DNA of 64,000 nt, from the NCBI RefSeq assembly GCF_019399895.1, contig NC_091872.1, positions 6,332,395-6,396,394 of the forward strand, written 5' to 3'. Every line of letters begins with the position of its first letter. The first letter of the stretch is position 1. Origin of the DNA: Cardiocondyla obscurior (lineage: Eukaryota; Arthropoda; Insecta; Hymenoptera; Formicidae). Below are positions 48,701-60,462 of this stretch, one piece after another. Both the position numbers and the translations under genes were made by a program. Under the pieces are notes generated by a model. That model had not been told where the DNA came from, searched no databases, and worked only from the letters and a program-made list of their open reading frames with translations.

Positions 48701-51700
48701 TGAGAGTGAAACACAACGTTTATACACTTTATAGCATTTTTATCGCGAATTTCTATAGTTCCATCTCGTTGTTATATTTTCCTACAGCTTACCAGGCGTA
48801 AGCTACTCCGCTAAAACTATGTAAATTTATCAATACGCGCGAGAAACTGTAATTTGTTTTAATATCCGCGACATTTTGAGTAATCGCACTTGCATAATAC
48901 AAAGATAAAGAAGATAATACGATAATAAAATCGGTCAGAATCGACCTTGACTCCAAGACGAAAATTTTCTGAGGGTGGCGAGATCCTTAATGGTACAACG
49001 AGTAGGGAGAGCAAAGATAACGTAAATGTGTATATCAGAGAGTGGGGTCATTTTCACAGCTAGTGACCTCTAAATTCCCCAAGAACGTGCACGTGCCTAC
49101 AGTGTCTCCTCTCTGGTTCTTCGCCAAGGACGAAATATTTTTGCTACTATTATTTCGTGAGCGAGGAACTCCTAATATTAATTAATAATCGAAAAGAAAA
49201 TTGGTAGCGCGAAAAATAAAATCATTTATTAGCTACGCAGATGTCGTTCAATTTCTTTTTAGTTTTTTTTTTCAGCACTTAACGTGGAATTATTCGCCAA
49301 AATAAATTAATATTATTTATTATAAATATCCGTTGTTATAACAAAACAATGTAATTTGTACTGTGTCTTTCGATCTTATTATTTTCGCTGATAAAGTCAA
49401 TTAAAGAATAATGCGTGGGAGTTTTTTCTTCCTTCTTGCGAGTGCTTTTACGAGGAAAAGCACTTTTCCTGAGAAACCGACTGTGTTACAACATCTAGCA
49501 CCAGAATGGCAGTGAGTCGGGTCGGAGGTCAAGGCCGAGTAAATTCGCCCTACGGGAGTGCCTATTCATTCAAAAGCTTCTGTGTGGCTTCTCGACTCGA
49601 CACTCGACACTCATCATTCCAAGTTTTATAACCGTCGTGACTACTAAACCGCGTTACTTTTTTTTTCTTTCAATTTATACAAAGTTGTCGATACTAATAA
49701 ATGCATTAATTCCAAATATTAATGTAATACGAAGCCTCATATAAAGAAACGCTCTAATTTAAATCGTAATTTCTTTTAAATTGTCGCAGGAAGATTTAAA
49801 ATATCAATTTCGTGATATTTATTAAAAAAAAAAATTTATAATACGTTATCCCCTTTAAATCTCTATGTATAATTGAAATGTCTGGTCAAATTACGTATAT
49901 TGCGTCACAATCTAATCGTGGAACGATCATCCTTTCACTTATAAATCATAAAAAATGATACATGTATAACAACGATATCGCGCCTCATATAAGATGTGTA
50001 AATCATAAATCAATACTTATCTACAAAAATATTATCAAAATTATGGTTTTAAAAATAGATAAACAACCGTTTATCAAAGTACGGATTATTTTATTTTAGA
50101 TAATTACTGTGTCCAATGTATAAGTAATCACGTTAACGATTAATTAGATTTCTTTGAAAAAAAAAAGTTAATTTCAAGTGCCGCAATTAAACTTTTAAGC
50201 GGCAACTTTTTACTTCAGTTACCGTTTCATTAATAAATGTTTTAATATAAGCCTTTGGCCAATTCGAAAATACAGTATCACATTTTAATGCTTTAATACA
50301 GCGACGTGCGTCACTTTAACACGTAATTCGACCGTGACCGTGAACCGTGCCGAGAAAATCGACGCGGAAAAAATGCGCACCGGTGACAACCGAGTTTTAT
50401 CAGTCGTGGTGGCGCAAATAAATGGATTGAACGCGAAAAGCGGAGTGCAGAGCAAAAGGAATAAGAACGAAGAAAAACGACGATGCCAAGTTCAAGGATG
50501 CCGAAACTACGTGACCGCTCCTATTATTCAACGTGCGTAATCAAAAAAGATACATATGCGAATCAAAAAATTTGTTTTTTTTTTTAATCGCAATAAAGTA
50601 ACAAAAAGCCTAACTTGGTGAACGCCGAAAAAAAAAAACGACGGTGCAACAAAATAATTTCTCTTTTTACCAAGTCACGATATTTTCCCAACTTTTTACT
50701 GAGAGAAATAACGAGAACCGATATTGCATGAAAACAACAGATGTACCAAAATTATAAATATACCTTGATAAATTCTCCTATCGTCTTTAATATACGTAAA
50801 ATATCGAGAAAAACAGCCTGACACGTGTATTCCTAGAAATAAAGACGATATCCACTTTCTGAAAAGTGGAACTCTTCCGTATGATAAAGAATTACCTTGA
50901 ATAACAGGTGCATTCTGACGTAACGCGTACGCTGACACGAATCCGTTCGCGATTACAAGTGTCAATCTGTTCGATCGTGTATCAGTCTGATAAAAAATGA
51001 CGATTCCCACCCGAAAAATATAGAATAAATTTTTCTTTATCGAGAACTAGACGCAAAAAATATTTTTAAAAAACGGTAAAGTGCTAAACGGAAAATCCGT
51101 ACGATCATCGCGGAAGAGAAGCGCACCTCTCGGTCTGAATGTACGGCACTTGCATATATAACGAGAACATTCACGGGTTAACGGCGCGGCTCGTTGAAGA
51201 GTAAACTTGTCGACCTTCGGCGATACGTCGATTACTTGAAAATAGCCGTTGTTGTTGGAGCAATGCGCGCGACACACCATGTCCTACGCACACTCGTCTC
51301 ATCAGAGATGTCCTTCGTGGAGGTTCTTTTAACAGCGCGCACGTCCACATCGACCGCACGCGTTCTAACGTAGACATACACGTGACCGAGAGAGACCAAG
51401 AACGAACGGGGGAATAGCGCGATAATTAATATTTCGCCGATTAATTATCAATCAAGCAGGAAAGTAGTTCAACTTCAGATTTATTTTTCGCCGGCCAGCT
51501 CTGACACGAGGAAATAAGATATCGGCAAAGTTTTTTTTCTTCTTTTTATTTTTTATTTTAAACACGGTTCCGTTATTCGTGAAATATTAAGCACAATTCT
51601 GTTATTAAGATCATTGCGTGCGCGATTAATTGAAAGCGTTACCGTACGTCTGTTTTCAATATTACCCCTTCTCGCGATTAAACGACCAAAGTCCAGTCAC

Positions 51701-52276
51701 GACCTTCCCCGGAGGACGATATCCTATTGATAGGAGTGGAATAAAACATTGCCCCGTGTTTTATCGGAACGTTTCACTGGCAACAACGTGACGGAGTGGC
51801 ATATCGAACGCCTCGGCCTGCCGCTTCGATATTTTAAAATTAGATCACGCAGAATTTTTCGAGCTCTCTCGTGCTCTTTTAAACTTTTCGCTTACAGCAT
51901 TTTCGAAACTACGGCACAAAAAATTAATCTCGACAGTTTTTTACATTGATGCTCAGTTCTCAAGTTTTAATTAAATTTTTCGTTTTTTTTTTGTATCGAG
52001 CTCGGTTTCGGGATTATTAATTGTTTCGTCGCAGTGATACGTACACGCGGAACAATGCAAGGCTATTTGATCTAATTACGTAGCGTAGACGAATGCGAGA
52101 CGAATGTGAGAAGAAATGGTGTGTTACGGCTGCGTTTTTACGTAACAAAGAATTTTTATTGATTTATAAATTTTAATTATTATTATTTTACGATACGTAG
52201 ACGGATTAAAAAGCGATTGTTTTATTCATTTTAATCGGAAAGTGGTCGTGAACGTAGACTACGCCGCAAGTAGTCG

Positions 52277-52297
52277 GGAAAGACGAAACGTCTTTCC
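52277..52297. repeat. 9-bp inverted repeat with 3-nt loop
   Basis: GGAAAGACG-aaa-CGTCTTTCC, perfect arms. It lies just left of a longer inverted repeat and the minus-strand exon-like repeats. Confidence 0.6.
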
Positions 52298-52339
52298 ATT
52301 TTCGAACTAAACTACTTTAGCACTACGTTACTACTACTG

Positions 52340-52435
52340 AAGGCAACGAATCCACGAGTTTTAATAATTCTAAATCATTTATTTAATTACATTTTAATTA
52401 TATTTAATTATATTTTATTGTGGATTCGTTGTCTT
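52340..52435. repeat. Inverted repeat with AT-rich core (MITE-like)
   Basis: Arms of 17 bp (52340-52356 and 52419-52435) differ at two positions and flank a 62-bp AT-rich core. This resembles a small terminal-inverted-repeat element or its solo remnant. No clear target-site duplication was recognised. Confidence 0.4.
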
Positions 52436-52452
52436 AATAAAAAAAATTCGTC

Positions 52453-53002
52453 ACTCACATTGCGATGCGATGCGGGCGAAGTTCAGCTACGAAGTTGCCA
52501 AGATATGATGATATTCTGTAACACACAAAAATAAATCTTATTTAAAAATTTGTACAAAAGAATAATTATTGATTATTTAATATAATTTCTGTATGCAACT
52601 TTAATTCATCTATTTACAGAGACATTTGATAATATAAACATTTATTTTAAAAAAATCTTTACAAGAAAGCTATAAAAAATTTTTTTTAATTTTTTCTTCT
52701 TTGTATTTATTCCTTCAATTATTACTAGGATAACTAAGTAAATTTTTTATATAATAAAAAAGATATATTTACCCAATCGTTGCTTCGCCGATGCCCGATG
52801 TCCATCCTGGACCTGGTCCTCCTCTCAGCATCTAAGGCCTCATCAGTCACTAATCACTCACGGTACTCGCGTCACTCGCGATCACGCGCGCGATTAGTTA
52901 AATTATTCGCGCGATACTGGCGGAGCTCCCGTTTAAAGATATAATAAATTTCGTACGCCCGACTACTTTTCGGTAATCGCGACGAACCCCGACCGTGGTT
53001 CG
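52453..53002 (-). repeat. Minus-strand exon-like repeat, copy 1
   Basis: Read on the minus strand, the core 52795-52779 (GGCATCGGCGAAGCAAC) is followed 6 nt later by a 5' splice site GTAAAT (52772-52767). A T-rich acceptor ending GTTACAG follows at 52516, then a 57-nt segment (52515-52459), then donor GTGAGTGA. To the right, cgaccgtggttcg at 52990-53002 matches copy 2. The frame through this copy contains stops, so it may be non-coding or decayed. Confidence 0.45.
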
Positions 53003-53273
53003 TTTATTGAATTATCGGCGACGACGACATTTGAAAAACGAAGCTGTAAAGAAACTATATTTGCACAGATATATACAATTCAAATAAATATTCAAACTAC
53101 AGTAACTATTACTACGGCTACTATTACTACTACTGTTATTAATAAGCGAATTATAATTAACGCGGAATGCCCGATTTACGCGAAAAACTAGCGCGAGTTC
53201 TTTTAAAGATATTTTTCCGTGTGCAAAGTTTTCCCACCCGAAGTTCTTATGTATTATTCAAAAAAAGCATGCC

Positions 53274-53631
53274 ACTCACCGTTCGGCGGAGATAATCTGT
53301 AACAAAAAAAAATTTGAAATTTAAATTAACGTGCTAAAACAATTCACTGTTATAAAAAATTGTTTGTCATTTACCAATTAAATAAATAAATTGAATTAAA
53401 TAAAAATCAAGTTTTCTATCATTGAAAGAGCAAAGTTATTACTTTTATTTAAAGAGAAAGTAATACTTACTCCAGGGTTGCTCCGCCGATGCCTGATATT
53501 TTCCCAAGGCTTCTTCAGGATGTGTATGCCTTCCTCTTTTGGCCGACAGCATTCGCAATTCCCGAATAAATTAATAATCGCGCGATCTTGTATAATAATC
53601 GCGAACAAACCGACGAACCGACCGCGGTTCG
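53274..53631 (-). repeat. Minus-strand exon-like repeat, copy 2
   Basis: The core 53493-53477 matches copy 1 at 16 of 17 bases. Six nt later comes a strong 5' splice site GTAAGTATT (53470 leftward). Then follow a 174-nt intron-like stretch with T9 and GTTACAG, a 17-nt segment (53296-53280), and donor GTGAGTGG. Upstream residues read PKEE in frame, as in copy 3, with synonymous base differences (CCA AAA versus CCG AAG). The surrounding open frame (53716-53396) starts at a non-ATG codon. Confidence 0.45.
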
Positions 53632-54116
53632 TATCTACATATCGGCGACAACATTTTGGCTTCTTGAGCCCGACTACCGCGACGAGATCATAGCCATGAA
53701 GCGAATTAATTTGCAATAAAAAATCTAATGGCCAATTATACCAGATTAAACAAATAAAATATAAGAATTAAATAATCTAAATAATTACAACGTCTGTGTC
53801 AAGAATTCACGGTATAGATACTTGATATGTACAAATTATTAACTGTAGAAGAAATATCGCGTCAACAAGCCGATATACGATTATTAAATACAGTATTTTT
53901 TTCGCTGCGTGAATAACCTGCCTAACCGCGTGCTCTCGACCGGCGACGATCACATTCCAAGCTACACGTAAACATCTCGCGCTTTGTATATACGTACACA
54001 CGTTCGCCGCTCGCGCTTTAACCTCTCCCGTCTCCCGCCCCCCTGCTCCGCAGCGGTAATTCGGACAAAAAAATTTATACGACCGACTCCTGCGGATGTC
54101 CTGCGTACGCGACCAC

Positions 54117-54305
54117 CTGCAAAGGAAAGAACAATGAAGGTAATGTAACACTCGCACTACACTGCGCGCTATCAATTTTGTACAAAGAAAAAATCTTTAC
54201 CGTGGAGTTGATCCACTGATGCCCAACACTCTCCTAAGTCTCCTCCTCCTCTCAGGACGTCCACGATGGGCCTCGGTTCCTCCTTCGGCACGCAAGTTAC
54301 ATGAA
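54117..54305 (-). repeat. Minus-strand exon-like repeat, copy 3
   Basis: The most exon-like copy. Acceptor ttcttgttctag; exon 54305-54201 (105 nt, fully open in one frame including VPKEEPRPIVDVLRGGG); 5' splice site GTAAAG exactly 6 nt after the core (54223-54207). An 84-nt intron-like stretch ends tttcctttgcag at 54117. The frame stays open across the join for about 50 more codons. I do not recognise the product. The core matches copy 2 at 14 of 17 bases. Confidence 0.4.
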
Positions 54306-54698
54306 CTAGAACAAGAATTGTACTTGATGAACGAGGGTTCGAGTATCAATGCACAATAAAAATGTATAAAAGTACGATCACTTTTCGGCGCGCAGAAACC
54401 CGCCCACGAAGATATAAACCGCATAATTGGCCATTCTGCGTAATTACGTGAATATCGCCCGAATATACACACCACCCGCACCATCGACCTTTGCTCGTCT
54501 CTCGCCCGCTACGCAGCGGTAACGTGCCACGCAAAAGAATTCTATGACCGGTACAAACGCCATCGGGAGCATTAACACTGATCGTCGATCGGCTCGCTTA
54601 GAGCTTGATCGACGTAGATCCGAATCAATTAATCCGTGGTTACGCGAACGGCCCGGAGGAGCGAACGTAATAGACGAGTAAACGGGGATAGGACTTAC

Positions 54699-54901
54699 TT
54701 TAATGGGAAGAAAAGTGATCTCGAATGCTCTCCGTACACCAGGGCACAATAGGAGAAGATTTTTAATGCCGGGGTTACATCGTTGTTCGTCAAATCTGCG
54801 CAGAGAACTTCCGGCGCGACGAGATGTCCCTTAGGTGTTGCGTGGTCGAGGGCCGATGGGGTAGTAAAAGCACATGGCGCTGGCCGGAAATGACGAATCG
54901 A
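54699..54901 (-). other. Unassigned minus-strand exon-like open frame
   Basis: 203 nt without a stop (67 codons plus 2 nt), read right to left and ending at a consensus donor GTAAGTCC (54698 leftward). The residues look protein-like (LVAPEVLCADLTNNDVTPAL) but match nothing I know, and there is no ATG in frame. It may belong to the same transcript as the exon-like repeats to its left. Confidence 0.25.
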
Positions 54902-57900
54902 TCATTTTTCGACTCGCGCGATTATCGAACTTTCGCGACTCTCGCGACTCTCCCGCGACCCGCGTATTTGTTATTACTTAACGACATTCGTGTCTATCGT
55001 TACGAAGAGAAAGAGAAAGAATTACTAATCTTAATATTGTAATGGCATATTTAATGGTTAATTATTTTATATTGGATTTTGTATTAAATTGTATTTAGGA
55101 TTTAAAAAATAAAAAGCAGACATTCGTCTGATATATCTATTGTCGTTTTAACTTTGTTATCTGCTTTCCTTCTAATAATTTAATTAACAACTTTTTTTTT
55201 ACAGTCAATTCCTCGTGCCCTAACTCACGCCTTACGCAAATGGCTATCAATTTTGCCGACACACGAAGAACAGTCAAGGCCACGAACCTCTCGTTTGAAT
55301 ATAAATTGTATCAATTAGACTCACCTTTATTCCCGCCGCGTCTGTTTGTTCACTGATTGGTCGAGATTACGGTACTGCTATCGCGTTTTAACTCCCGACG
55401 TTAAACTCCGTCGCAAGGTCAGAAGTGTTGCTCGGTCTTCTTCTTATTTCAGTAAAGGCATCGTCACGTAAAGTGTTCTCTACCGAATAGAAGCAAATAA
55501 AAAAAAAAAATTAGTAGGTACTGTTACATTATTCTTTCAGCAATTATTAAAGAATACCGCGAGAAGAAAATGCACGAAGACAAATTTTAAGCGGGCAAAA
55601 ATTATTTAATTGATAAATAAAAATTAAAAAAAAAAAAAAAAACAAGAAAGACATATGATAAAATTTATTAATACATAATAAAAAAAAGATTCCTTCCAGA
55701 GAAGCTGGCAGAGTTTAGAGTAACGTTGCGTAAACGAGCTCGCAAAGGAACACCGCATGATACGCCGTGCCAGCCAGCATCCGATTCGAAAAATGCGGCT
55801 ACATGAAAGTGGCCGGAGGGAGGAGGCGATCGCATATCTCATTCACGCCTGCAACGGTATAACGGATCCGCGAGAGATTATTTATATGCGCGAGATCTCA
55901 CAATGGCGGTTACGTAAGACGCGGCTATGTGGAACTGGAATAGCGGGAACTGGTCTTGAGCCAATAATTGCTGCGTCTTAATCGGTCGACGCTCGTCCTT
56001 CGGGGAGAGTGGCTTGAAAGAGAAAACCGGGAGCGGGATCTTTGTCGAATAGCCTCTTTATTTACCTGCGAATCGAACGCTTCCGGTCTCTAAACCGTAT
56101 CTAAGACGCTCGCGATCACCGGGTTAAATTAACGTACGCCGAGATTAATTATATGCATTCGTAACTAAATCACGTATTCAACGAGCGTGTGATCGATCAA
56201 CAAACTCGTCGATGAGTTTAATTAAATAATCGTTAGGTTTAATCCCGTTCATTTAATGTAATGATGTAATAATTATCTGAATTACTGAGCGCAAGGCCAA
56301 TCATTGCGCGTAAAGGATAAATCAGACGTCGCGCGTGTCTCCCCTGTGTAACGAAGCGGCACGAGTATTGTGTTAAACAAAAGTCCGTAGGACCTTCGTA
56401 CATGAACGAGTGGCCGCCGGCCTTCTTGAACGCAAATTACCATTGTCCTAATTTCGCGCCACGGCAATATTTCTAAAGTCATTGGCATAATGTAAGCATA
56501 AAGCCTCGTCATTAACAAGATTGAATATACAGTCTATTTAGAACGAGCAGCAACCGCATTTCTCCATATAACTTTTTATCGGTTTTCGATTTCAATATCA
56601 TTATTATTATTTCTTTTTTTTTTTTTTTCTTTATAATTTTAATTTAACTGCATATTATTTAATGATAATTAAACGATGACACATATTTGACATTTGTAGC
56701 TCGCGACTGAATAATTCGCCCGCCAAACAGGTATGTCGAGCAACTCGATTGTGCATTCACACGAACAATGGGACGTAAACTAACTTCGAAGTAGGTGAAC
56801 AGGTCATACGGTAGAAAACGGGGTATCGTATCTTGCGCTCTTTCTCCGTGGCCAGAAAGACTCGAGCGTATCGAAAGTCAGATACGCATGTGTATATGGG
56901 AAAGCTTCAGAAACGATACATATTGAAATTCATCACTTTCGCCACATACCCACGACATAGATATACTCTGCGTGAATTTTTAATACTTAGATTATTTCCT
57001 ATATACACCCTGAAATATATATATATATTTTTTTTTTATTAACTTTATCTTTTCTCGCAATTTACTTTACTTTACGTACTCTATGTTGCTTTTTTAAATT
57101 AGTCTAATGGTGTAAAATTCAACGTTGGAAATGAGATAATGATTTTTTTAAGCATTAAATCTCGGAAGACCCGACGGGGGTCGTTTTTATTATCAGGGGA
57201 CGCTTCTCTTGTTTAACACCTTTCACTTGGATATGCTGAAACACCGCGAGACCGTGAGTGCGATTATTTAAATAACAGCTGCATCACGATCGAGTGGCGC
57301 TCGATTGTACTCTCACTTTCTCTGCGTTATTGCCATCGACCTGGTTTCCGACGACACAATTTGTTCTGCCAAATGGGAAAGTGAACGCTGCCATGAACAT
57401 CGTCGCTTTTATGTTTGCGCGAGAGAAATTCTTTCGAAAGGAGTGGCAAGGCCTGCCTCCGTACCACATATTGCGACGGAAATAAATAGACGGCAATGTG
57501 GAAGACACGTAAAGCCTTCGATATGGCTATTCCTTGCGATAATGTTCCCTCTTGTCAGTTAAAACCGAAAAATCTCTACCTCCTAATCCGTTAAATCAAT
57601 AAACGTATTTGAAGGCAAAAAAAAAAAGGGGGAAAGAAAAAGAAAAATATCTCGAAAACCCTTTGAAATTACCGTGAAGTTAACGTCAACCTTCGACACG
57701 AAGAAACTTGGTAAGGTCAAATCGATAGCTGTCAGGGACGATTTGGCGTACGGCGATCTATACGTTGACGAATGCCTTGCGATATTTCCGCTTTTACGAG
57801 GCCGTTTCAAGAGTGGTCCTCGCGTGCCACTTCGCACACGTCGTTCATAGATCCTCGTTCACGGTTATCGATACAGAGTTTAATAAAGAACAGGTCGAAA

Positions 57901-60438
57901 AATTTAAAATATTAAAAAACACATAATTTAATCAATAATTGAAATATAAAGTGATGTAATTAACCATTAACAAATATTAAATTTTACTATCATCTATCGT
58001 TCAAAAATGCGTTCTCAACCGCGAGCATTATAAATTTCACATGCCAATGCATTTCCTATCAAATGCCATTGAAACTTGATTTAAAGAAAGTTGTAGGCGG
58101 CTGTTAATCGCAACAATCGCTGTAATCAAACGATCGTTAATATCAGTCCACCTTCGCGATGTCGTTTCAAGCCCAGCCGGTGCCGCGGCGCTCGCTATAT
58201 CCCGGAAATAGCTTTCACTTTCTCCTCGCTTCGACCAGTTAACTTTCCCTGCCACGACACTGATATCGTCCGCCACCAACGAGTCTGGACGAGCGGACGT
58301 ACGCACGCATGCTCTTGTAAATCGGGAAAGGGGAAAAGAATCGGGTTTCTAGGTCGTCCGGTGGGACAAAGAGTCTACCTATCTCCCTCGTACTCGCGAT
58401 CATTCGTGAACCCGTCGTGAACCCGTCAAAGCACACTTTTACTAACCGCGATTCTTCTCCGAATGGCAAAAGCTGAACCGCTTTCTATCTCGTTAATGTT
58501 GTACGCTGAGAGGTAGATATAGCATTTGCCGCTGCTAAGGCAGCTAGCGTATGACACTATCTGCCTCTCGGTGTACGCATACGATCTGACTATAGCAGAA
58601 AATATTCTATTATGTGCAAAAATATATATTTCAAACCTAAACGCGAGATATTCGTTGTCGAATTAATTTATAATACTAATAAATTAATTTTTTTTTTTTA
58701 TATTATTATTTTCCTGGTCCAAAGAACTAACTTTAAAGCTAGCCGAGTAAAAGAAGATAAATTTAAAATGTATGTAAAACAAAAGTATGTAAAAGTAAAT
58801 TTAAGAAAAATGTATTTACGTTGAAAAGTATTATAAGATAAAGGGATATTAGCAAGGATTTCTCAAAAGAAAACAATTTTCTTTTCAAATTTTCCTCGAT
58901 CACGAGACTCAAGGTATACACGGCATCGTCCTCTCTCGAAGAGCAAAAGGAGGCGAGAAAGTAGAACGCGGCCAATGGCCTGCTAACCCGATGACATACA
59001 TTTCTCGCTTACCTCAACGAAAGTGAAAAGAAACACTCTTTTATGAACTCGCATTTAGGGCAAGATGAAATTTACAATTGGCAGACGTTGAATAAAAATT
59101 ACGGTAAATTCGCCACTTACGGCAAATGTAAAGCAAACTATACCGGAGTAAATACGTGGAAACGTCATTGAACGCTACCTGACCTTATGAGCTCAAACAA
59201 CTAATCGCTGTTCATTACAGAAGTAAAGAAATTTTAGTTTTCTCAACTAAGCTCCTAAAAACTTAAAAAAAAAAATAAAATACCGTAGCTAATTTACTTT
59301 CTAAAGAAATACAATGACTAAACCATTTTGAAATGTTGACTCGAAATGTACGAACAAAGCGCGTTCAACAGTTGCGAGCAAGCCAAAAAAGAAAAAAAAA
59401 AGAATTTAATTTCAAAACGTTGTCCTCGAATTTTTATACCATCCATAAATATTTGTCCAACCTCTGACAAGAGAAATGTACGTTTTAATGAATCGTTAAA
59501 TTTTTACCAAATTAACAAGCTAACAAACGACCATGAGCTTAAGATAGTTGGCATTTCTACGCGCACTTCTTGAAATTCTTACGCAGCGCGAATGTGCGAT
59601 ATCGCGAATTCTTCCGGAATCGTGGGCATTTCCGTGCCGTACTTCAACCGAGTGATTTTAGACGATGACGACTTCTATTAATACAGTGGCTCAATGAGAA
59701 ATCGACCTTGGATATACATATACTCGGAAAGAAAATGCTAATCACGAAATACATACAAATCTCGCAAAGATCACGTCAATCGATATAATACTAAGAAAAC
59801 GTTCCATTTGCACGCCAGCCTACAAAATTAACACATAAACACATTTATGCGTTCTTGCGAAAAACGTACCTTTCTATTCTTCGATTTGATAAGAGAATAA
59901 ATAAAATAAAATATTTTTCCAAATTTATTTGGGATAAAAAGCATGAAAGTGCCGAATTAACTTATCATCTCGGAAGTCGTAAAGAAATTAGCGCTATTGG
60001 ATAAAAAGGTCGGACAGCGGTACAACCGCAACCTATCTTTTATAATTTGCCATAACGGAAATACTAATGGTCTCAGCCTAACACTACCTTGAACGTTACG
60101 AAAAAAAAAAAAAAAAAGAGAACGTTTTGAGAAACCTCTCATATATCCTAATTCTTTGTAAGTATAAAGCCGCAGCCCTTTAATGTCATAATGAAATATT
60201 CCTTAGGTCGAATAGTCAAAGAATGATGTAGCACTTTGTAACCTTGGATAATTTTTAAGTCGCTTTATTTCTCGACACATAAAAAAAAAACGTCGCAGTC
60301 GTGCAAAGTACCATCCCACCCGCTAAGACGTTTAAAATAAATGCTAGATTTACGAGTTGGCTATAAGTAAAAAGCAGATATTTATGTTCGCGACGTGAAA
60401 CGTCTATTGACAAATTGTAGCATTTTTCCAGAATTCTA

Positions 60439-60462
60439 TTTTTTTTTTTTTTTTTTTTTTTT
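60439..60462. repeat. poly(T) run, 24 T
   Basis: Homopolymer flanked by AT-rich sequence. Confidence 0.9.

Larger units (their letters stand above)
39964..52452. other. Second long stretch without recognised genes
   Basis: AT-rich sequence with many short A/T runs. Short open frames (for example 41364-41822 and 46131-46361) recall nothing I know. A (GACC)n array, paired CREs, a strong hairpin and a full RORE match are listed separately. I see no RNA gene besides the tRNA at the left edge. Confidence 0.5.
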
